Numbered from the stretch's first letter, positions 56,123 to 64,000 are shown. The stretch: DNA of 64,000 bases from DASUGC01 sp035606665 (GCA_035606665.1 DATNEY010000057.1:186001-250000); one strand, 5' to 3'. Program-made: numbers and translations. Notes: generated by a model from the letters alone, not told the origin.

Positions 56123-56236
56123 CTAACCCTGCCTCTGCTTGTGTTTCTGGTTCGGGCAGATCACGCGGACGACGCCCTGCCGCCGCACGATCTTGCACTT
56201 GTCGCAAATTCTCTTCACTGACGCTCTGACCTTCAT
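56123..56236 (-). CDS. rpmJ: 50S ribosomal protein L36
   Basis: 37 residues, too short for most gene tracks, read from the sequence: MKVRASVKRICDKCKIVRRQ and on to a basic end. Cysteines at 11, 14 and 27 and a His at 32 form the zinc site, so this is the zinc-containing form. Placed between infA and rpsM as usual. Confidence 0.95.
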   Translation of the reverse strand: MKVRASVKRICDKCKIVRRQGVVRVICPNQKHKQRQG

Positions 56237-56244
56237 TGCCTACC

Positions 56245-56289
56245 TCAATCCGTCAATCCGTCAATCCGTCAATCAGTCAATCCGTCAAT
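56245..56289. repeat. Octamer array between infA and rpmJ
   Basis: Five to six TCAATCCG units (one TCAATCAG) in the 48-base gap. Period 8, same word as the right arm at 53406. The last unit supplies the infA stop codon on the minus strand. Confidence 0.75.
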
Positions 56290-56497
56290 GCTTCCTGACG
56301 ACTCGCCCACGGCCTGAATCCTGTGGGCTCAACTCCACCGTTACCCGGTCGCCCACGAGCAACCGGATGAAATTCCTTCCCGTCCCCGAGCCGGCGTGCG
56401 CTACGACCTCGCGCCCGCCGCCTTCCTTGATCGCCACCCGGTAGAGCGCCCGCGGCAGCACCTCGAGCACCGTGCCGTTCACCGTGACGCGCTTCAT
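56285..56497 (-). CDS. infA: Translation initiation factor IF-1
   Basis: 70 residues, a single S1-like OB fold: VNGTVLEVLPRALYRVAI, NFIRLLVGDRVTVELSPQD and SGRGRVVRK. The middle strand VAHAGSGTGRNFIRLL lacks the usual charged residues of the IF-1 loop but the fold is intact. Sits after map and before rpmJ, its normal place. Confidence 0.93.
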   Translation of the reverse strand: MKRVTVNGTVLEVLPRALYRVAIKEGGGREVVAHAGSGTGRNFIRLLVGDRVTVELSPQDSGRGRVVRKH

Positions 56498-56527
56498 CCA
56501 CCTGCGCCTGACGCTCTCGGCTCCGGA

Positions 56528-57304
56528 CTATCGCCTCGCCGCGGTGGCCGCGCCGTTGCGCGCCGTCAGCACCATCGGCCCGTTCGCGCCCACGGCTACC
56601 GTGTGCTCGAAGTGCGCGGCCAGGCTGCCGTCGCGCGTCACCGCCGTCCACCCGTCGGACAGCACTTTCGTTTCCGGCTGGCCCATCGCCACCATCGGTT
56701 CGATGGCGAGCACCATGCCCTCCGCCAGCTTCGGCCCGCGCCCGGGCTGTCCGTAGTTCGGAATCTGCGGCTCCTCATGGAGCTTCTCGCCGATTCCGTG
56801 GCCCACGAACTCGCGCACGATCGAATATCCGTGCGCCTCGACCCACTGCTGCACGGCGTGCCCGATGTCGGACAACCGGCCACCGGCCTGCACCTGCTCG
56901 ATCGCCCGATCCAGCGCCTCGCGCGTCACGCGCAGCAGCCGGGTCGTCGACTCGGGCACGGTCCCGACCGGCACCGTCACGGCCGAATCGCCGTAGTACC
57001 CGCCGAGCTTCACGCCGACATCGAGCGAAATGATGTCGCCGTCCTTCAAAACCCTCGCCGCCGACGGAATCCCATGGACGACGACTTCGTTCACGGACGC
57101 GCAGAGCGTCGCGGGAAACCCGCGGTAGCCCTTGAATGCCGGCACCGCGCCACCCTCGCGCATGAGGTTCTCGGCGAGCCGATCCAGATCCGCCGTCGTC
57201 ACGCCCGGCGCCACCGCCGCTTCGAGCTCGACCAGCACGTCGGCCACGAACTGATTGGCCGCGCGCATCTTCTCGATCTCCGCCGCGGACCGGCAGATGA
57301 TCAC
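56528..57304 (-). CDS. map: Methionine aminopeptidase (type I)
   Basis: Removes the initiator Met. 258 residues from GTG 57304, which overlaps the adk stop (GTGA). The metal ligands are seen in ISLDVGVKLGGYYGDSAVT (two Asp), VGHGIGEKLHEEP (His) and LAIEPMVAMG (Glu), and the C-terminal FEHTVAVG. The upstream frame is adk antisense shadow. Length normal. Confidence 0.95.
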   Translation of the reverse strand: MIICRSAAEIEKMRAANQFVADVLVELEAAVAPGVTTADLDRLAENLMREGGAVPAFKGYRGFPATLCASVNEVVVHGIPSAARVLKDGDIISLDVGVKLGGYYGDSAVTVPVGTVPESTTRLLRVTREALDRAIEQVQAGGRLSDIGHAVQQWVEAHGYSIVREFVGHGIGEKLHEEPQIPNYGQPGRGPKLAEGMVLAIEPMVAMGQPETKVLSDGWTAVTRDGSLAAHFEHTVAVGANGPMVLTARNGAATAARR

Positions 57305-57960
57305 CGGTGCGCTCCCCCGGCCGAAGCCACGGCCGCCGCGATGTCGTCGGCCACCGCATCGGGCGTCTGGTCGCCATCGACGACCCGAAACGTCGGGCGG
57401 GTCCGGTAGAACTCGACGAGCGGCTGCGTGTCCCGGCCGTAAACGCGCAAACGCTCCCGCACGATCTCGGCCCCGTCGTCCCGTCGGACCACCAGCGGGC
57501 CGCCGCACTGCGCGCACGCCGTCAGGCCCGGCACGGCGTTCCAGCCGCAGTTCGCGCAGATCCTGCGCAACGTCAGCCGCTCCACCAGCACTTCCTCGGG
57601 CACCTCGATGCTCACCACGAGCACCGGACCGATCTGGTCGAGCATCGCGTCGAGCGCGACGGCCTGCGCCACGGTGCGCGGAAACCCATCGAGCACGAAG
57701 CCCGGCCGCGTGTCCGGCCGCGACAGCCGCTCTTTCACGAGCGCGATCATGATGTCGTCGCCCACGAGTTGGCCGGCATCCATGATCTGCTTGCTTTCCC
57801 GGCCGAGTGACGTCCCCGCGCTGACCGCTTCACGCAGCGTGTCGCCGGTCGAAATCCTCGGCACTCCGCGCGTGCGGCCAAACCTCTCTGCCTGAGTGCC
57901 CTTGCCCGCACCGGGCGCACCCAGCATCACGAGACGGACCGGCTGACTGTCTCTCGCCAT
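57301..57960 (-). CDS. adk: Adenylate kinase, zinc-LID type
   Basis: 219 residues: GAPGAGKGTQAERFGR (P-loop), ISTGDTLREAVSAGT, FVLDGFPRTVAQA and a long LID with CANC and CAQC, a tetracysteine zinc site as in Gram-positive and some Gram-negative kinases. Placed between secY and map. The stop overlaps the map start; the ATG follows the secY stop by 2 bases. Confidence 0.96.
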   Translation of the reverse strand: MARDSQPVRLVMLGAPGAGKGTQAERFGRTRGVPRISTGDTLREAVSAGTSLGRESKQIMDAGQLVGDDIMIALVKERLSRPDTRPGFVLDGFPRTVAQAVALDAMLDQIGPVLVVSIEVPEEVLVERLTLRRICANCGWNAVPGLTACAQCGGPLVVRRDDGAEIVRERLRVYGRDTQPLVEFYRTRPTFRVVDGDQTPDAVADDIAAAVASAGGAHR

Positions 57961-57962
57961 GC

Positions 57963-59351
57963 CTAGCCGCGGCGCCCCCGGATCCGCGTCTTCTTCATGA
58001 AGCCGTCGTAGTGCCGCATGATCAGCTGGGACTCGACCTGCTGCACGGTGTCCATGGCCACGCCGACGATGATGAGCAACGACGTGCCGCCGAAGTAGAA
58101 CTGCACGTTCAGGCCCTGCGTGAACCAGGTCGGCAGAATCGCGTCGAGACGCTCTCCGATGAACGGAATCGGCGCCACCCTGAAGCCGGTCAGCATGAAC
58201 TCCGGCAGCAGCGCGATCGCTGCCAGATAGAGCGCGCCCGCGAGCGTCACCCTCGCCAGAATCGTGTCGATGTACTCGGCGGTCCGCTTGCCCGGGCGGA
58301 TGCCCGGCACGAACCCGCCGTACTTCCGCATGTTCTCCGCGACGTCATCCGGATTGAAGATGATCGCGGTGTAGAAGTACGCGAAGAAGATGATCATCGC
58401 GATGTAGAACACGTTGTACAGCGGGTACCCCATGCCCAGTTGCGTGATCGCGCGGTCCATGAAGCCGCCGGCCGGAAAGAACGACTGGATCGACTTCGGA
58501 AACGCCAGGATCGACGACGCGAAGATGACCGGCATGACGCCGCCGGTGTTCACCTTCAGCGGGATGTGGGTGCTCGTCCCGCCGTACATCCGTCTGCCGA
58601 CCATGCGCCGCGCGTACTGCACGGTGACGCGGCGATGGCCGCGCTCGACGAAGACGACCGCCGCGACGACCGCCACCATCAGCGCGACCAGGAGCAGCAG
58701 ACGGATCGGGCCCATTTCGCCGGTCTCGAGCTGCGCCAGCGTCGCCCAGAACGCCCGCGGCAGGCCCGCGACGATGCCCGCGTAAATCAGCAGCGACATG
58801 CCGTTGCCGATCCCGCGCTCGGTGATCTGCTCGCCGATCCACATGACGAGCACCGAGCCCGTCGTCAGTGTGAGCACGGTGGTGAACCTGAACCACCAGC
58901 CCGGGTCGTACACGAGCGGCAGGCCGCCCACGACATTCGTGCTGGCCTCGAGGTACAACGCGATCGCGAATGCCTGAACGAAGCTCAGCAGGATCGTGCC
59001 GTAGCGTGTGTATTGCGTGATCTTCCGGCGGCCGAGCTCGCCCTCCTTCGAGAGACGCTCGAGGTAGGGCCAGACCACCGTCAGCAATTGCAGAATGATC
59101 GAGGCGCTGATGTACGGCATCACGCCCAGCGCGAACACGGTCATCTGCGAGAGGTTACGGCCCGAGAACATGTCGTATAGGCCGAGCAGATTGCTTGACG
59201 CCGCCTGCTCCGCCCATAGCTGAAGCGCCTGGGTGTTGATGCCAGGCGTCGGGACGTGACCTCCAACTCGATAGACCGCGAGCAGGCCGAAGGTGAAGAG
59301 CACCCGCTTGCGTAGCTCTGGGATCGCCCAGATGTTCTTGAGACTGTCCAT
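57963..59351 (-). CDS. secY: Protein translocase subunit SecY
   Basis: 462 residues from ATG 59351 (the frame upstream covers the rplO-secY spacer). Ten membrane helices; LRKRVLFTFGLLAVYRVGGHVPTPGI at the start, the plug region, and RPGKRTAEYIDTILAR in cytosolic loop 5. Main channel of the Sec pathway. Positioned between rplO and adk. Confidence 0.97.
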   Translation of the reverse strand: MDSLKNIWAIPELRKRVLFTFGLLAVYRVGGHVPTPGINTQALQLWAEQAASSNLLGLYDMFSGRNLSQMTVFALGVMPYISASIILQLLTVVWPYLERLSKEGELGRRKITQYTRYGTILLSFVQAFAIALYLEASTNVVGGLPLVYDPGWWFRFTTVLTLTTGSVLVMWIGEQITERGIGNGMSLLIYAGIVAGLPRAFWATLAQLETGEMGPIRLLLLVALMVAVVAAVVFVERGHRRVTVQYARRMVGRRMYGGTSTHIPLKVNTGGVMPVIFASSILAFPKSIQSFFPAGGFMDRAITQLGMGYPLYNVFYIAMIIFFAYFYTAIIFNPDDVAENMRKYGGFVPGIRPGKRTAEYIDTILARVTLAGALYLAAIALLPEFMLTGFRVAPIPFIGERLDAILPTWFTQGLNVQFYFGGTSLLIIVGVAMDTVQQVESQLIMRHYDGFMKKTRIRGRRG

Positions 59352-59388
59352 TACGCTCCTGTCACGTTGCCGGGGCTCGAGCCCCGGC

Positions 59389-59838
59389 CTACTGCAGCAC
59401 CTCGGCGACTCCGCCGGCTGCCGCAATCTTCTCCGCCGCCGACCCGCTGAACTTGTGGGCCTGCACGGTCAACTTCTTCGAAATGTCGCCGCGTCCGAGC
59501 ACCTTGATGCGGGCGCCCGTCTTGCGGACCAGGCCGCGCTCGCGCAGGAGGTCGGGCGTCACCGACGAACCGGCCTCGAACACCTCGGCCAGCGTGTCGA
59601 GATTCACCACGGCGTATTCCACGCGGAACGGATTGTGGAAGCCGCGCTTCGGCACGCGCCGGTGCAGCGGCATCTGGCCGCCCTCGAAGCCGCGCTTGAA
59701 CCGGAAGCCCGACCGCGACTTCGCGCCCTTGTGGCCGCGCGACGCCGTGTGGCCGTGGCCCGATCCGGGACCGCGGCCGATGCGCTTCTTCGGGCGCTTG
59801 GCGCCCTTCGGCGGGCGCAGATTATTGAGACCCATCAC
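59389..59838 (-). CDS. rplO: 50S ribosomal protein L15
   Basis: 149 residues: LNNLRPPKGAKRPKKRIGRG, GSGHGHTASRGHKGAKSRSG and FEGGQMPLHRRVPKRGF, the L15 core. The start overlaps the rpmD stop by 4 bases. Confidence 0.97.
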   Translation of the reverse strand: MMGLNNLRPPKGAKRPKKRIGRGPGSGHGHTASRGHKGAKSRSGFRFKRGFEGGQMPLHRRVPKRGFHNPFRVEYAVVNLDTLAEVFEAGSSVTPDLLRERGLVRKTGARIKVLGRGDISKKLTVQAHKFSGSAAEKIAAAGGVAEVLQ

Positions 59839-60038
59839 TCACCTTCCACTTTCACGAGATGCCGGACCTGCAGGATCAACCCCCGGGTCTCGGGCGTGTC
59901 CACCCGCTCGACGGTGTGCCGGATGCGGCGCAGGCCGAGGCCCCGCATCGCGTTTTCCTGGCGCGTGTCGAAGCCGATGGTGCTGCGAATCTGCGTGATC
60001 TTGACCGTCTTGCGCGGTGCTTCCGTCTTTTTCGCCAT
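59835..60038 (-). CDS. rpmD: 50S ribosomal protein L30
   Basis: 67 residues: VKITQIRSTIGFDTRQENAM, LGLRRIRHTVERVDTPETRG and LVKV. A short basic N-terminal extension precedes the core. Between rpsE and rplO. Confidence 0.96.
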   Translation of the reverse strand: MAKKTEAPRKTVKITQIRSTIGFDTRQENAMRGLGLRRIRHTVERVDTPETRGLILQVRHLVKVEGE

Positions 60039-60041
60039 GAC

Positions 60042-60566
60042 TTACCTGCCCGCTCCCGCGCCCGTCAGCTCTTCGACGTCCTTGCCGCGGAGCCGCGCGA
60101 TCGCCTGCGGATCCCGCAGCAGCCCGAGCGCCGCGAACGTCGCGCGCACGACGTTGTGCGGATTGGCCGACCCGAGCGACTTGGTCAGCACGTTGTGAAT
60201 GCCCGCCGATTCGACGACCGCGCGCACGGCCCCGCCGGCGATGATGCCGGTGCCGTCCGGCGCCGGCTTCAGCAGCACCGAGCCCGCCCCGAAATTGCCG
60301 AGGATCGGGTGCGGGATCGTCGTGCCCTTCATCGGCACGCGCACGAGCACCTTCTTGGCCGCCTCGATCGCCTTCTTGATGGCCGACGGCACTTCCTTCG
60401 CCTTGCCGATGCCGAACCCGACCACGCCATGCCCGTCGCCCACGACCACGAGCGCGCTGAAGCTCAGGTTCTTGCCGCCCTTGACGACCTTGGTCACGCG
60501 GCTGATCGCCACCACGGTGTCCTTCAGTTCGTACTCGCTTGCGTCGATCTTTTCTCGGGACTGCAT
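60042..60566 (-). CDS. rpsE: 30S ribosomal protein S5
   Basis: 174 residues from ATG 60566. The RNA-binding domain is LKDTVVAISRVTKVVKGGKN, FSALVVVGDGHGVVGFGIGKA; the second domain has GSVLLKPAPDGTGIIAGG. The longer frame upstream reads antisense of rplR and is not used. Decoding accuracy protein. Confidence 0.97.
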   Translation of the reverse strand: MQSREKIDASEYELKDTVVAISRVTKVVKGGKNLSFSALVVVGDGHGVVGFGIGKAKEVPSAIKKAIEAAKKVLVRVPMKGTTIPHPILGNFGAGSVLLKPAPDGTGIIAGGAVRAVVESAGIHNVLTKSLGSANPHNVVRATFAALGLLRDPQAIARLRGKDVEELTGAGAGR

Positions 60567-60573
60567 AGATTCC

Positions 60574-60948
60574 TCAGAACTCCAGACCGGCCTTGCGGGC
60601 CGCGTCGGCGACCGCGCGCACGCGGCCGTGATACAGGTTGCCACCGCGATCGAACACGACGCGCGTGATGCCCTTTTCCTTGAGGCGGCCGGCGATCGTC
60701 TCGCCAATCGCTTCGGCACCGGCGATGTTTCCGCCGCGCACCTTGCCGCTGAACACCTTCTTCAGCGTTGCTTCGGTGCTCGACGCCGACGCGACCGTCT
60801 TGCCCGCCATGTCGTCGATCACCTGCGCGTAGATGTGCGCGACCGACCGGTACACGGCCAAGCGCGGCCGTTCGGCCGTCCCGTGGATCCGCTTCCGCTG
60901 ACGCAGCCGGATGCGAAGAATGCGATCTTTCTTGGTCCTGATCTTCAT
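60574..60948 (-). CDS. rplR: 50S ribosomal protein L18
   Basis: 124 residues: RLRQRKRIHGTAERPRLAVY, IYAQVIDDMAGKTVASAS and VVFDRGGNLYHGRVRAVADA. Binds 5S rRNA. Between rplF and rpsE. Confidence 0.97.
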   Translation of the reverse strand: MKIRTKKDRILRIRLRQRKRIHGTAERPRLAVYRSVAHIYAQVIDDMAGKTVASASSTEATLKKVFSGKVRGGNIAGAEAIGETIAGRLKEKGITRVVFDRGGNLYHGRVRAVADAARKAGLEF

Positions 60949-60950
60949 GA

Positions 60951-61487
60951 TTAGGCTCCGGTCTTGCCGACCTTCTTCTTGAGCACTTCACCCGTGTAAC
61001 GAACACCCTTCTGCTTGTAGGGGTCCGGCCGGCGCAGGCCGCGGATGTCCGCCGCCACCTGACCGACAAGCTGACGATCGATGCCCGTGACGGTCACGTG
61101 CGTCTGCTTTTCGATGGCGACGTCGATACCCGCCGGGATGTCGAACACCACCGGGTGCGAGTACCCCAGCGCGAAGTGGACCTGCTTGCCCTTGACCTCG
61201 GCGCGGTAGCCGACGCCGACGATGTCCAGCTCCTTCTTGAAACCGTTGGTCACGCCCTCGACTGCGTTGGCCATGAGGCTGCGGGCCAGGCCGTGGAACT
61301 TGCCCAGCTCGGCGTCCGGCCGCTCGGTCAACGCCAGGAGCTCGGCGCCCTTGACCTCGAACTTGATTCCGGGCGGCACGGACTGCTTCAACGTGCCCTT
61401 CGGGCCCTTGAACTCGACGCCGTCAGCCTTGACGGCCACGGTGACGCCTTTCGGCACTGCGATCGGTTTCTTTCCAATTCGCGACAT
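60951..61487 (-). CDS. rplF: 50S ribosomal protein L6
   Basis: 178 residues in two similar halves: MSRIGKKPIAVPKGVTVAVK, VEFKGPKGTLKQ, and in the second half GVGYRAEVKGKQVHFALGYS and RRPDPYKQKGVRY. Near the GTPase centre of the 50S subunit. Confidence 0.97.
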   Translation of the reverse strand: MSRIGKKPIAVPKGVTVAVKADGVEFKGPKGTLKQSVPPGIKFEVKGAELLALTERPDAELGKFHGLARSLMANAVEGVTNGFKKELDIVGVGYRAEVKGKQVHFALGYSHPVVFDIPAGIDVAIEKQTHVTVTGIDRQLVGQVAADIRGLRRPDPYKQKGVRYTGEVLKKKVGKTGA

Positions 61488-61490
61488 AAA

Positions 61491-61889
61491 TCACCAAATG
61501 TTGCAGAGCACTTCGCCGCCGACCCCGGCGCGCGCGGCATCCTGTCCCGTCATCACGCCACGCGATGTCGTCAGGATGCTGGTGCCGAGACCGCCCATGA
61601 CCTTCGGCACGTCGTTGCGGCCGAAGTAGACGCGGCGGCCCGGACGGCTGACGCGCTGGAGGCCGGTGATGACGTTCTCACCGCGCGGACCGTACTTGAG
61701 CGCGATGCGCAGCGTCTGCTGGACGGCGCCGTCCTCGGTCACGACCTTGTAGCCCTGCACGTAACCCTCACGCTCGAGAATCTTCGCGATCTCGACCTTG
61801 AAGGTGGACGCCGGAATGTCCACGCGCTGATGCCGCGCGTGCACCGCGTTACGAATCCTCGTGAGCATGTCTGCGATAGGGTCTGTCAT
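61491..61889 (-). CDS. rpsH: 30S ribosomal protein S8
   Basis: 132 residues: MTDPIADMLTRIRNAVHARH, VDIPASTFKVEIAKILEREG and GLGTSILTTSRGVMTGQDA. Central-domain 16S assembly protein and operon regulator in other bacteria. The upstream gap to rpsN contains a heptamer array. Confidence 0.97.
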   Translation of the reverse strand: MTDPIADMLTRIRNAVHARHQRVDIPASTFKVEIAKILEREGYVQGYKVVTEDGAVQQTLRIALKYGPRGENVITGLQRVSRPGRRVYFGRNDVPKVMGGLGTSILTTSRGVMTGQDAARAGVGGEVLCNIW

Positions 61890-61916
61890 TCCTCAACTCC
61901 GGGGAGCCCTCGCCCC

Positions 61917-61943
61917 CACTTCGCACTTCGCACTTCGAACTTG
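61917..61943. repeat. Heptamer array between rpsN and rpsH
   Basis: CGCACTT, CGCACTT, CGAACTT units in the 57-base spacer downstream of rpsN. Single-armed. Confidence 0.6.
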
Positions 61944-61946
61944 CCT

Positions 61947-62132
61947 TTACCAGCTGCTCTTGATGACGCCCGCCACTTCACCGCGGAGCGCGAGCTCGCG
62001 GAAGCACAGACGGCACAGCGCGAACTTCCGCATGTACGCCCGCGGCCGGCCGCACTTCCTGCAGCGGTTCCGGTGGCGGATTGCGTACTTCGGCTTTCTC
62101 TGGTCCTTGACAATCTTTGCTGTAGTCGCCAT
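61947..62132 (-). CDS. rpsN: 30S ribosomal protein S14, type Z (zinc-binding)
   Basis: 61 residues with CRKCGRPRAYMRKFALCRLC, two CxxC pairs, so the short zinc form. LCRLCFRELALRGEVAGVIK-SSW is the usual end. It lies between rplE and rpsH, with heptamer repeats on both sides. Confidence 0.97.
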   Translation of the reverse strand: MATTAKIVKDQRKPKYAIRHRNRCRKCGRPRAYMRKFALCRLCFRELALRGEVAGVIKSSW

Positions 62133-62154
62133 ATCTCTGCTCGCTTTGCTCGCA

Positions 62155-62182
62155 GAAGTTCGAACGTCGACGTTCGAACTTC
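62155..62182. repeat. Perfect 28-base palindrome of four heptamers
   Basis: Reads the same on both strands over all 28 bases. The half is GAAGTTCGAACGTC and its reverse complement follows directly. It is built from CGAACTT-type words. In the 55-base gap between rplE and rpsN, 6 bases after the rplE stop codon. Confidence 0.85.
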
Positions 62183-62187
62183 GTGCC

Positions 62188-62730
62188 CTAGTTCTGTCTG
62201 AACGGCATGCCCATCAGCTGGAGCAGCCGCCGTGCCTCCTCATTGGTCTTCGCGGTCGTGACGAACGAGATGTTCATGCCACGGGCCTTGTCGACCTTGA
62301 GGTAGTCGATTTCCGGAAACAGGAGCTGGTCGCGCAGGCCGACGGTGTAGTTGCCGCGGCCGTCGAACCCGCGCGCCGACACGCCGCGGAAGTCGCGGAC
62401 GCGGGGCAGCGCGATCGAAATCAGGCGGTCGACGAACTCGTACATCCGCTCGCCTCGCAGCGTGACCATCGCGCCGATGGGCATGCCCTTGCGCACCTTG
62501 AACTGCGCGATCGACTTGGTCGCGCGCGTGACGCAGGCGCGCTGGCCGGTGATCTTGGTCAGCTCCTCGGCGCCCGTGTCGACGATCTTCGCGTTCTGAG
62601 TGCCCTCGCCGAGGCCCATGTTGACCACGACCTTCGTGACCTTGGGCACGGCCATCACGTTCGAATAGCCAAACTCCTTGCGGAGCGCGGGCACGACTTC
62701 CTTGGTGTACCGCTCTTTCAGCCGGCTCAT
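62188..62730 (-). CDS. rplE: 50S ribosomal protein L5
   Basis: 180 residues from ATG 62730, overlapping the rplX stop (ATGA). SRLKERYTKEVVPALRKEFG, KVVVNMGLGEGTQNAKIV, GERMYEFVDRLISIALPRVR and RDFRGVSARGFDGRGNYTVG are the L5 core. Binds 5S rRNA. Confidence 0.97.
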   Translation of the reverse strand: MSRLKERYTKEVVPALRKEFGYSNVMAVPKVTKVVVNMGLGEGTQNAKIVDTGAEELTKITGQRACVTRATKSIAQFKVRKGMPIGAMVTLRGERMYEFVDRLISIALPRVRDFRGVSARGFDGRGNYTVGLRDQLLFPEIDYLKVDKARGMNISFVTTAKTNEEARRLLQLMGMPFRQN

Positions 62731-63062
62731 TTGTCCACCACTCCCTTGCACTTCACGCAGTACCGCACCCGGCGCCCGGTCTCCAGGAGCTTCCGGCCGA
62801 CGCGCGTCGGATTGGAACACTCCGGGCAGACGAGCTGCACGTTCGACGCGGCAAGCGGCGCCTCGCGCTCGACAATCCCGCCCTTGACGTTCTTCTGCGG
62901 GTTCGGGCGCGTATGGCGCTTGATGAAGTTCACGCCTTCGACGATCACGCGGCGCTTCTCCGGCAGCACGCGCAGCACCCGGCCGCGCTTGCCGCGATCG
63001 CGGCCGCTGATCACGATGACGCTGTCGTTCTTCTTGAGCGCGTACACAGCACCGGTCGTCAC
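62727..63062 (-). CDS. rplX: 50S ribosomal protein L24
   Basis: 111 residues from GTG 63062, with GGAGG 4 bases upstream and a GTGA overlap with rplN. The KOW motif VIVISGRDRGKRGRVLRVLP is followed by KRHTRPNPQ and a C-terminal CPEC...CVKC zinc ribbon-like end. Early assembly protein of the 50S subunit. Confidence 0.97.
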   Translation of the reverse strand: MTTGAVYALKKNDSVIVISGRDRGKRGRVLRVLPEKRRVIVEGVNFIKRHTRPNPQKNVKGGIVEREAPLAASNVQLVCPECSNPTRVGRKLLETGRRVRYCVKCKGVVDK

Positions 63063-63427
63063 AGAACCTCCGGCGCGAGCGAGATGATCTTCATGAACCT
63101 GCGCTCGCGAAGCTCGCGGGCGACCGGACCGAACACGCGGGTGCCGACCGGCTCGCCTTCGTTGTTGATGAGGACCGCGGCGTTGCGGTCGAAGCGGATG
63201 TAGCTGCCGTCCTTGCGGCGCAGCTCCTTGCGGGTGCGGACGATCACGGCCTTCACGACCTGGCCCTTCTTGACCGTCGCATCCGGCGTGGCTTCCTTCA
63301 CCGACGCCGTGACGATGTCGCCAATCCGCGCGTACCGGCCCGTCGATCCGCCGATCGGATTGATGACCGCGATCCTACGGGCGCCGGAATTGTCGGCCAC
63401 GTCGAGAATCGAACGCATCTGAATCAT
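63059..63427 (-). CDS. rplN: 50S ribosomal protein L14
   Basis: 122 residues: MIQMRSILDVADNSGARRIA, GDIVTASVKEATPDATVKKG, VVKAVIVRTRKELRR and GTRVFGPVARELRERRFMKI. Contacts 16S helix 14 in the joined ribosome. The stop overlaps the rplX GTG. Confidence 0.98.
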   Translation of the reverse strand: MIQMRSILDVADNSGARRIAVINPIGGSTGRYARIGDIVTASVKEATPDATVKKGQVVKAVIVRTRKELRRKDGSYIRFDRNAAVLINNEGEPVGTRVFGPVARELRERRFMKIISLAPEVL

Positions 63428-63429
63428 GG

Positions 63430-63681
63430 CTAGACCTCCTTCGCCCGCTCGACGATGCGGGTCACGACGAAGCGCTTGCGGCGGCTCAGAGGCCGCGATT
63501 CCACGAGCACCACGGTGTCACCCGGCTTCGCTTCGCTCTTCTCGTCGTGCGCCATGAACTTCGACGTCCGGCGGATCTGCTTGCCGTACACGTCGTCGCG
63601 CACCTGCCGCTCGACGGCGACGACCACACTCTTGGTCATCTTGTTGCTGACAACTCTTCCGACGATTTCGCCCTTGGCCAT
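63430..63681 (-). CDS. rpsQ: 30S ribosomal protein S17
   Basis: 83 residues: EIVGRVVSNKMTKSVVVAVE, AHDEKSEAKPGDTVVLVESR and PLSRRKRFVVTRIVERA. Primary 16S binder. Two bases after rpmC. Confidence 0.97.
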   Translation of the reverse strand: MAKGEIVGRVVSNKMTKSVVVAVERQVRDDVYGKQIRRTSKFMAHDEKSEAKPGDTVVLVESRPLSRRKRFVVTRIVERAKEV

Positions 63682-63683
63682 GA

Positions 63684-63890
63684 CTAGTTCTTGCCGCCCT
63701 TCTCGCCCAGGATCGTTCTCACTCGCGCCAGCTCGCGGCGCAGTGGGCGGATCTTGTTGCCCGCCTCGCCCTGGCCCATCGACTTCTGCAGGCGGAGCCG
63801 GAACACCTGTTCCTCGAGATCGCTCGCGCGCTTCGTGAGCTCGTCAGCGTTGAGCCCGCGCAAATCCGTCAACTGTTCCGCCGTCTTCAT
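63684..63890 (-). CDS. rpmC: 50S ribosomal protein L29
   Basis: 68 residues: LRGLNADELTKRASDLEEQV, FRLRLQKSMGQGEAGNKIRP and LRRELARVRTILGEK. Near the exit tunnel. The start overlaps the rplP stop by 3 bases (ATGA). Confidence 0.97.
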   Translation of the reverse strand: MKTAEQLTDLRGLNADELTKRASDLEEQVFRLRLQKSMGQGEAGNKIRPLRRELARVRTILGEKGGKN

Positions 63891-64000
63891 GACACCTGCT
63901 CCCCGCCAAACCGCGTCGTGAAGCGCACCTTCATCGGCAGCTTCGCGGACGCCAGGCGCATCGCCTCGCGTGCTTCAGTCGCCGAGACGCCCTCCATCTC
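63887..64000 (-). CDS. rplP: 50S ribosomal protein L16, C-terminal part (cut by window edge)
   Basis: The last 37 residues are present: GVSATEAREAMRLASAKLPM then KVRFTTRFGG and a short end. The match to the L16 C-terminus and the place before rpmC identify it. The rest lies beyond base 64000. Confidence 0.93.
   Translation of the reverse strand, partial: EMEGVSATEAREAMRLASAKLPMKVRFTTRFGGEQVS

Noticed and set aside
53374..56289. The repeated TCAATCCG and CGAACTT units as a CRISPR array
   Set aside because: Units are only 7-8 bases, contiguous, and lack spacers of constant length; no cas genes nearby.
58011..59180. Open frame of 389 codons on the + strand
   Set aside because: Antisense to secY; His-, Arg- and Asp-rich, no membrane segments, no family signal.

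Overview
The window is a dense, GC-rich bacterial chromosome segment with about 70 protein genes. I see no tRNA, rRNA, CRISPR array or insertion sequence, and no gene-free stretch longer than 300 bases. Gene content and order suggest an Acidobacteriota chromosome, probably of the Vicinamibacteria type. The grounds are high GC, free use of GTG and TTG starts, an archaeal-type ProRS, a VKOR-DsbA fusion, tandem pilins and a solo subtilase with a PrcB partner. The placement is inference; no marker was compared.

Layout. (1) 1-13.5 kb, + strand: asnS and rimO, then a translation and RNA-processing cluster rimP-nusA-infB-DUF503-rbfA-nrnA-truB-rpsO-pnp and a small secreted cupredoxin. (2) 13.5-21.3 kb, mostly - strand: membrane M48 protease, SMC, and the tatA-tatC-S41 protease operon. 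(3) 21.4-25.9 kb: an OmpA-type outer membrane protein, proS and aroB. (4) 25.9-40 kb, - strand: type IV pilus region with minor pilins, prepilin peptidase, an ABC exporter, a TPR protein, a VKOR-DsbA fusion, two nearly identical major pilins each behind a sigma-54-type promoter, then pilC, pilT and pilB and an outer membrane protein. (5) 40-48 kb, + strand: a Yip1 protein, a MacA-like adaptor with two MacB-type permeases, an EF-G paralogue and a MltB-like transglycosylase. (6) 48-52.8 kb, - strand, accessory: HEFAH protein, PrcB-domain protein and S8 subtilase; then an ASCH-like protein, an unknown protein and a TM-pYEATS protein; then threonine ammonia-lyase. (7) 52.8-64 kb, - strand: the classical spc/alpha ribosomal operon from rplP (cut by the window edge) to rplQ.

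The most unusual signal is in the DNA between genes. At least eleven places carry degenerate tandem arrays with a 7-base (twice 8-base) period. They are often arranged as facing arms that can fold, they sit inside operons including the ribosomal one, and one lies inside the rimO coding sequence. A separate roughly 100-base repeat occurs three times between co-directional genes. Its 3' hairpin lies a few bases before the next start codon, and the stem shows compensatory changes between copies. The best candidates for little-described protein systems are the pYEATS/ASCH cassette and the subtilase/PrcB/HEFAH set.
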